Shown piece after piece: positions 33,949 through 37,988 of a stretch of 37,988 nucleotides of DNA. A program made the translations under genes and the position numbers. This stretch comes from a virus. Under the pieces are notes generated by a model, which was not told where the DNA came from, searched no databases, and saw only the letters and a program-made list of their open reading frames with translations. Where the stretch lies: positions 1-37,988 of IMG/VR virus record IMGVR_UViG_3300031918_000076, one strand, 5' to 3'. Each line of letters starts with the position of its first letter. Position 1 is the stretch's first letter.

Positions 33949-34049
33949 ATATGCCTTTCGCTGGCGGTTAATGTCTCATCGAGACGGCCTACAATCCTAA
34001 CCATGTGAGGTTCGGAGCGGATAAGTAGTGTAAGCTGTCTCTTCTTCAT
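33885..34049 (-). CDS. Doubtful 54-aa ORF overlapping the late leader
   Basis: ATG 34049, MKKRQLTLLIRSEPHMVRIV..., overlaps the better-supported 33790-33948 gene by 64 nt in another frame and lacks a clear ribosome site. A GAAA-capped hairpin (ACGGC/GCCGT, 34056-34069) lies just before it. It may be a decayed 5' part of a longer gene. Confidence 0.25.
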   Translation of the reverse strand: MKKRQLTLLIRSEPHMVRIVGRLDETLTASERHICSRATRRGVSMKPSIHTDTS

Positions 34050-34247
34050 TTAGGAACGGCTTTCGCCGTAACGTAAATATGAATATAAAGGTACGACCAG
34101 ATTCCCTGGCATGAGAGGCATGTTCGACAAGCCTCGATGAGACATTAAAAAACGCCGTATTAACGGCGTAGAAGTTCCTGAATGATTAGCTACATTATAT
34201 CACAGATTCCATAAAAACTAAACACTAGCAGTAATAATTATCACAAT
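33949..34247. promoter_or_regulatory. Late operon control region
   Basis: Between the 34169-34147 terminator and the first late gene. It has a 16-bp inverted repeat (33968-33983 with 34133-34148; palindromic heart GTCTC-atc-GAGAC), the GAAA hairpin at 34056-34069 and a -10-like TATATT (minus strand, near 34088) without a good -35. This is what an activator-dependent late promoter could look like. No consensus sigma70 promoter seen. Confidence 0.45.
34147..34169 (-). terminator. Intrinsic terminator between middle and late operons
   Basis: Minus strand ACGCCGT-TAAT-ACGGCGT followed by TTTTT: 7-bp GC-rich stem and U-tract. Separates the 34248-37153 operon from the late operon, so late genes must have their own promoter or antitermination. 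Confidence 0.88.
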
Positions 34248-34628
34248 TTACTTGCAAGAATTATCACCACTAGCGGATGTTGTCTCTGTTGGGGCTACTA
34301 CTGGTGCGGTAGCGACTGGTGCCGCCTGTTCCTTGGCAAGCTTGTCGCACAGCGGGTCAGTCAGCGACAACGCATGTGCGTACGGACACTCATGAATATA
34401 GTTGACAGTGCATAGAGGTTTACCATCTTCCTTGTAGCCTTGCAGAATATAGGACATATCTGCAGTGTCAGTGGGGCACGATGCCTGGGCGGTGGCCGTA
34501 GTGTTGCGAGTTGCTAGGAGTGCTCCTACGAAGATTCCGCCGACATATGAAACCACAATCAACACTAGCGTCATGATGATCCACAGATTCTGTTGTTTAT
34601 GTAATAGTTTTTCGTATTGCTTGTTCAT
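34248..34628 (-). CDS. Membrane-anchored Cys-containing protein
   Basis: 126 aa. Basic cytoplasmic start, one membrane helix (LWIIMTLVLIVVSYVGGIFV about 15-34), then an external part with CPTDTADMSYILQGYKEDGK, PLCTVNYIHECPYAHA and DPLC, and a low-complexity Ala/Pro/Thr/Val tail ending SCK. The Cys residues probably form disulfides outside the membrane. Possible surface or exclusion protein; family unknown. Confidence 0.65.
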   Translation of the reverse strand: MNKQYEKLLHKQQNLWIIMTLVLIVVSYVGGIFVGALLATRNTTATAQASCPTDTADMSYILQGYKEDGKPLCTVNYIHECPYAHALSLTDPLCDKLAKEQAAPVATAPVVAPTETTSASGDNSCK

Positions 34629-34786
34629 TTCATACCTTTCTTTAGCTGGGTGATGAGGGACATGATTTTGTCGGTCTGATAGTAACTTGGCAAGTCATCT
34701 GCATCGTTATACAGACAAGTTAGGTCATTGTGATGGAAACACTCACCAGTTATGCAACGTATTTGCTCCCGTAGCTCATCACTCAT
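34625..34786 (-). CDS. Small Cys-containing hypothetical protein
   Basis: 53 aa, MSDELREQIRCITGECFHHN..., with Cys/His clustered in the first half (RC..GEC FHH ... LTC) as in a small metal site. Behind AAAGGAG with ATGA couplings on both sides. No family. Confidence 0.6.
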   Translation of the reverse strand: MSDELREQIRCITGECFHHNDLTCLYNDADDLPSYYQTDKIMSLITQLKKGMK

Positions 34787-35325
34787 GCCTTGTCTCCTTT
34801 TTGAAGCTGCATCAGACGCTCGGATACTGCTACGGCGTTGTATAGGTCATCCGTAGGAAACCATCGAGCAGCGGGGTCTATGTGACTCAGCTCATCTATT
34901 CGTGCTGCTGTTGTTTTCTGGGTGATGAGAGCGATTATAGGTTCTACGTCTTTCTTCTGCACATATCCCTTATCGGCAATAACTTTCAGCATTGGTAGTA
35001 TCTCATCACTTACAACCCCGTCAGCTAGAATAACATCGTCGCTTATTCTATTTTGGGGAGGTATTTTAGAATTATCACTTACGAGTTGGGTGGGATGGAA
35101 TAGCTGCTCTATGGCTTGTTTAGCCTTATTTTTTGCGGCGTTCCACTCAGCGCTCGGCTCGTACAGTTTGAACTCGTATACAGTCATGCCGTAAGCTTGC
35201 AAGATGTTTTCTAATTCATCACTTACAACCCCATTGGGTGTGGGGGGAGGGACAGATACAATGGTAACAACATCACTTACTGGTTTATCACACTCAGCAC
35301 AGTAGCAACCTTCATGTACTCTCAT
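34783..35325 (-). CDS. Hypothetical protein with zinc-knuckle start
   Basis: 180 aa. N-terminus VHEGCYCAECDKPVSD contains a Cys cluster. Three similar short segments, VVSDELENIL, RISDDVILAD and VVSDEILPML, mark a repeated helix motif. C-terminal helices. ATG 35325 behind GGGGGAG. No recognised family. Confidence 0.6.
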   Translation of the reverse strand: MRVHEGCYCAECDKPVSDVVTIVSVPPPTPNGVVSDELENILQAYGMTVYEFKLYEPSAEWNAAKNKAKQAIEQLFHPTQLVSDNSKIPPQNRISDDVILADGVVSDEILPMLKVIADKGYVQKKDVEPIIALITQKTTAARIDELSHIDPAARWFPTDDLYNAVAVSERLMQLQKGDKA

Positions 35326-35513
35326 TTCTCCCCCTTTGGCACTATGCCTTGTTTAACCCCTAGCAGCTTGAGTAATTTTACATAGTGTTTGTCACAGACG
35401 TATGTGACCTCATCCCATATACCGCTAGGCATATCGTCACTAGGGTAGTTGATTGTACCGATTTCCCGTGTGGCGACACGCTTACATCTTCGGTAACGAC
35501 AATATGGCATCAT
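35322..35513 (-). CDS. Small zinc-finger-like protein
   Basis: 63 aa: PYCRYRRCKRVATREIG and VTYVCDKHYVKLLKLLG give a C-x4-C...C-x2-H arrangement, likely zinc binding, as in small phage proteins of unknown role. Coupled to the next gene. Confidence 0.6.
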   Translation of the reverse strand: MMPYCRYRRCKRVATREIGTINYPSDDMPSGIWDEVTYVCDKHYVKLLKLLGVKQGIVPKGEK

Positions 35514-35532
35514 TTCACTTCCTCCTTAATAA

Positions 35533-36039
35533 TTACTTTACCAACCTGTTGTGCGTGGAAAACTCGCAGTATGCGGTCATCAGTATTACTTCATAGCCAT
35601 TATCTACGACCTCAGTAATCGTCGTATTACCAGAGTTACCAGGGTTTGCGACCCAAATAGGGGTGTCCCTAGACATAACATAATCGCCACCCTTCCACCC
35701 ACAGAACCCTTTACCGATAGCTGATTTGAGTTCATTTAACAATCCATCAAGTGTTAGTTCTTCAGTCCCGTTGTGGTCTGGTGCATCACCAGGAGCGTAC
35801 CCTTGGTAGTCCCAGCCAAGAGCAAGCTCGTCATAAGAACCTCTCCAACTATCTAGTGTTGTTGGTATGCAAAACTCAAAGTCATACCTAACAGTTTTCG
35901 GTTCATTATCCGACCCATACACTAGTGGTACCGCCTCTAGTTTATCTATAAGTACACCAAGGGTCATCTGATTTGTTTCTTTTAGCTTATTTGCTCGAAC
36001 TCTTTTAAGTTCACTGTCTAGGAATGTTTGTAAATCCAT
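35533..36039 (-). CDS. Conserved phage hypothetical protein
   Basis: 168 aa. TLGVLIDKLEAVP, RYDFEFCIPTTLDSWRGSYD and SAIGKGFCGWKGGDYVMSRD followed by PIWVANPGNSG form a pattern seen in phage proteins of unknown function. GAAAGGAG before ATG 36039. It overlaps the methylase-like gene by 29 nt. Confidence 0.65.
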   Translation of the reverse strand: MDLQTFLDSELKRVRANKLKETNQMTLGVLIDKLEAVPLVYGSDNEPKTVRYDFEFCIPTTLDSWRGSYDELALGWDYQGYAPGDAPDHNGTEELTLDGLLNELKSAIGKGFCGWKGGDYVMSRDTPIWVANPGNSGNTTITEVVDNGYEVILMTAYCEFSTHNRLVK

Positions 36040-36640
36040 CTTGCTCTCCTTTCATCCTAAACTGCTCTGCGTTCATATTGCTCCCCCACTGTGCTGCGAA
36101 TGCGTCTGCAATTCCTTGAAATGTTGTGCTACGTATTTTCCAGCGGTCTTTTGAGCTGATGCCTTTTACACCTTCTACCCAGTTTATTGGTTTGCCTGTT
36201 GTCCCTAGTAAGAATAGTGGTGGTGGTTTGATAGCCTTTTCTTTATCCCATGTCAGAAGTGGCAACCCTTTGAGCCATAAACAAGTACGTTTCTGGTATG
36301 GTTCACCAAAATAGTAAGGTTGTATTATCTGGTCATACTTACGGTACGCCCTAGATGGTTCGCCTAGTGGGTTCTCTACACATATCTTTGGGATTGGTGC
36401 TTCGGCTAGTGCTACAAAGAAATCTAACGCCTCTTTGCGAAGTTCCGCTCTACCTGGCTTATTCCAGTGACGGTTGCCAACATAACTTAGGTACGTACAA
36501 TGCTCCAGTACATCACCTTGTATGTGGTAGGGGCTATTATCATCGGACGGTAGTAGGTCACAACTCCAAGCGTCATGTCCTAGCTTGCGGAAAGCTTCGC
36601 GCACACGACCAGAATATTCACAGGCTACTAGTATTTTCAT
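36011..36640 (-). CDS. C5-methylase-like protein lacking the PPC motif
   Basis: 209 aa from ATG 36640 (MKILVACEYSGRVREAFRKL). Family features are strong: GHDAWSCDLLPSDD, ICVENPLGEPSRAYRKYDQI, IQPYYFGEPYQKRTCLWLKG and RSTTFQGIADAFAAQWG. But GDVLEHCTYLSYVGNRHW lacks the segment normally found between GDV and CTYLS (about a dozen residues ending in HPP), so the Pro-Pro of the usual PPC motif is gone though the Cys remains. The frame is intact. Probably inactive or altered as a DNA methylase; a regulatory or decoy role is possible. Confidence 0.7.
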   Translation of the reverse strand: MKILVACEYSGRVREAFRKLGHDAWSCDLLPSDDNSPYHIQGDVLEHCTYLSYVGNRHWNKPGRAELRKEALDFFVALAEAPIPKICVENPLGEPSRAYRKYDQIIQPYYFGEPYQKRTCLWLKGLPLLTWDKEKAIKPPPLFLLGTTGKPINWVEGVKGISSKDRWKIRSTTFQGIADAFAAQWGSNMNAEQFRMKGEQDGFTNIPRQ

Positions 36641-36741
36641 TCTTCGCTCACAATCTCGCACATCTCGCCACAATCCATACATCGACCTTCTCTACCTTCA
36701 CCGCTCGGGTCTGACACGGCTGCTGAACAACAGTTGCTCAC
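36637..36741 (-). CDS. Small cysteine-rich protein
   Basis: 34 aa, GTG 36741 overlapping the stop of the previous gene. MSNCCSAAVSD and GRCMDCGEMCE give six Cys in a CC ... CxxC pattern, like the small phage zinc-ribbon proteins. Its TGA overlaps the methylase-like ATG. Confidence 0.6.
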   Translation of the reverse strand: MSNCCSAAVSDPSGEGREGRCMDCGEMCEIVSEE

Positions 36742-37013
36742 ATCATCCTCTTTTCTATTAAGGCTCGTTCTGATTGAAGTACCTCAACTGTTACGGCTCT
36801 CATAAAAGCACCGTCACCAGGAAGCTCACCCACATTGAAGTTTGCTGAGCGTGCCTCTAGTCGGGTTAATATGTCGAGTTGTGCAGTTTGTACTGCGTCG
36901 TCACGCCATTTTAGTAATTTATCGGCAGCTACTACTACGTCATCGGCTGGGCCAATAGCTCTAAAAATAGGTGGCAGCACTTCAATGTTTAGCTCATCTT
37001 TTGCTTTAGTCAT
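36738..37013 (-). CDS. Hypothetical protein
   Basis: 91 aa, MTKAKDELNIEVLPPIFRAI..., mainly helical (AADKLLKWRDDAVQTAQLDI, VTVEVLQSERALIEKRMM). ATGA coupling upstream and GTGA coupling downstream. No family recognised. Confidence 0.65.
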   Translation of the reverse strand: MTKAKDELNIEVLPPIFRAIGPADDVVVAADKLLKWRDDAVQTAQLDILTRLEARSANFNVGELPGDGAFMRAVTVEVLQSERALIEKRMM

Positions 37014-37153
37014 GCCAACTCCTCCACATCTAAACGCTCACATAGCTCATCGAATACTTTTTTCATGCGTTCAGTTGCTCCAAATGAGCTACTTTTTAAC
37101 ATTGCGAGTGCAAAACGCACAACTGCTATTTCATCTTTATCTAATTGGGTCAT
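37010..37153 (-). CDS. Small hypothetical protein, first of middle operon
   Basis: 47 aa, MTQLDKDEIAVVRFALAMLK..., helical and acidic at the end. ATG 37153 follows AAGGAAGG. It is the first gene after the 37154-37564 control region. Confidence 0.6.
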   Translation of the reverse strand: MTQLDKDEIAVVRFALAMLKSSSFGATERMKKVFDELCERLDVEELA

Positions 37154-37564
37154 AATCTTTCCTTCCTTAGTTAGTTTGGTTGTGGGGGGCTAGAAGATGG
37201 GAGCAAGCTTTCGTGTACCGCGACCAGTTACTTACGCCCATCTTGGGTGAAAAACTTTCACCCAATAATATATATTATCCCAACTCTCCATTGTGTTAGG
37301 GGCGTTGCTCCGCGCTCATAGTAATCGGCATTATTTCAGCCGTTCACAGAGCAACGTAATCCCCTATTCTGGGCTGCTGCATCCAACACGCTAGGTCTAT
37401 TTCAACCGTAGTGTCCGTGAGAACAACGTTTGGACGGTCACGGAGCCAACTGCTGCCACTTACGCTGGCACCCAGATTGTTAAAGAGCTACCTTACATAC
37501 AACACAGTGGTTCAAACCACTTGGTACGCAGTGTTTGCCTTTATTGACTGCTGCGAAACCACAA
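37154..37564. other. Untranslated, highly structured control region
   Basis: No gene seen in 411 bp. Contents: a perfect 10-bp hairpin TTGGGTGAAA/TTTCACCCAA (37243-37265), a 14-bp AT palindrome ATAATATATATTAT (37265-37278) that also offers TATATT as -10, a long-range pair CGTTGCTC/GAGCAACG flanked by AGGGG/CCCCT (37298-37367), hairpin AGTGGT/ACCACT (37506-37521), TGCCA/TGGCA (37454-37470) and a boxA-like site (37478-37489). Leader with antitermination and/or replication origin are the two readings. Confidence 0.5.
37478..37489 (-). promoter_or_regulatory. boxA-like antitermination element
   Basis: Minus strand AGCTCTTTAACA, 11 of 12 to the bacterial rrn boxA TGCTCTTTAACA, and it continues AAT as in the E. 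coli rrn leader. boxA RNA binds NusB/S10. It lies about 325 nt before the first gene of the middle operon, in a structured leader. Confidence 0.5.
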
Positions 37565-37693
37565 CTATTGGTCATTCTTTTTCTTCCGGCTTATACGGCC
37601 ACCTATTGCACCAATCTTTGCATAGTAGTGTTCGCCAAACTTTTTAATCATGGTTTCACGGGCTTTGATTGCACCCTCTTTTGTCTGACTCAT
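37565..37693 (-). CDS. Small basic Gly-rich phage protein
   Basis: 42 aa, MSQTKEGAIKARETMIKKFG, EHYYAKIGAIGGRISRKKKN. The KxG...KxGEHYYxKIGxxGG pattern recurs in small phage and bacterial proteins of the KGG/GsiB-like sort. ATG 37693 overlaps the stop of the preceding gene. Function unknown; last gene of the early operon. Confidence 0.65.
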   Translation of the reverse strand: MSQTKEGAIKARETMIKKFGEHYYAKIGAIGGRISRKKKNDQ

Positions 37694-37851
37694 TTACCAG
37701 CCTTTCGACGTGCAGGGAGTCCCCATTTCGTCCGTAGAGTCTTCTCCAGCAATGCCGGGTTGTACTCCTTGAGGGCTTGTACTTTTTTTAGCATGACGTT
37801 GATTCTATTGACGTTGTTAGTATCATGCTCATTCAAGAGGTATGATTTCAT
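37690..37851 (-). CDS. Small basic hypothetical protein
   Basis: 53 aa, MKSYLLNEHDTNNVNRINVM..., basic C-terminus (LRTKWGLPARRKAGK). ATG 37851 follows AAAGG. Complete here; its 5' part is duplicated at 1-61 by the terminal overlap. ATGA-coupled to the next gene. Confidence 0.65.
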   Translation of the reverse strand: MKSYLLNEHDTNNVNRINVMLKKVQALKEYNPALLEKTLRTKWGLPARRKAGK

Positions 37852-37988
37852 TTGGCTGCCTTTCGTCTTATTCGCATTACATGGGCCCGAAGTAGGTCTA
37901 GGGGCTTTTCATTTGACGGTTCGTAGTAGAGGGGCCATCTAAGGGGCATATTATCTCCAGTCCTCAGGCTTTATTATATTTCTCGGTG
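37791..37988. repeat. Terminal redundancy, right copy
   Basis: Second copy of bases 1-198 with one substitution at 37918. See the left copy. Confidence 0.93.

Overview
The window is an essentially complete genome of a siphovirus-like temperate phage or prophage. Bases 1-198 recur at 37791-37988 with one mismatch (128 A versus 37918 G), so the molecule is circular or circularly permuted with a unit of about 37,790 bp. Nearly every gene is on the minus strand, tightly packed with ATGA/TAATG overlaps and good Shine-Dalgarno sites. TGA is an ordinary stop. The host cannot be proven. A secreted lysozyme-like protein of the GCYGLGQDC...WW type, a DUF5681-like small terminase and the overall style hint at Patescibacteria (perhaps Saccharibacteria) or an actinobacterial relative; this is a low-confidence inference.

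Read along transcription (descending coordinates): (1) Early operon from a strong promoter at 6616-6589. Its leader holds a tRNA 5'-half look-alike, an intrinsic terminator, a 23-nt antisense target and two tiny ORFs. The genes are a secreted lysozyme-like protein (6194), small proteins, a Rad52-family annealing protein and YqaJ exonuclease (recombination pair), a NinB-like protein, DUF1064 nuclease-like protein, a frameshifted repeat protein and a macro-like protein (161). It crosses the contig ends to 37851-37565. (2) A second early/middle operon, 37153 to 34248, of small unknown proteins and a C5-methylase-like protein lacking its usual PPC motif, ending in a clean terminator at 34169-34147. 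(3) Late operon, 33948 to 8300: phage GroES and GroEL, a glycosyltransferase/methyltransferase cassette, terminase, portal, MuF, protease-scaffold, capsid, connectors, tail with a -1 frameshift chaperone, tape measure, tail tip, holins and M23 endolysin. (4) An integrase module, 8271 to 6628: a strong promoter, about 660 nt of structured apparently noncoding RNA, then a tyrosine recombinase. One gene (17146-17568) is on the plus strand with its own promoter and looks like a moron.

The most unusual part is the 6.2-8.3 kb control region. No protein repressor is recognisable. Instead a promoter at 8271-8243 should start an RNA whose first ~23 nt are perfectly complementary to the leader of the early operon. 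This resembles RNA-based immunity (as in satellite phage P4) but is otherwise unlike anything I can name. No replication helicase, primase or polymerase is visible.
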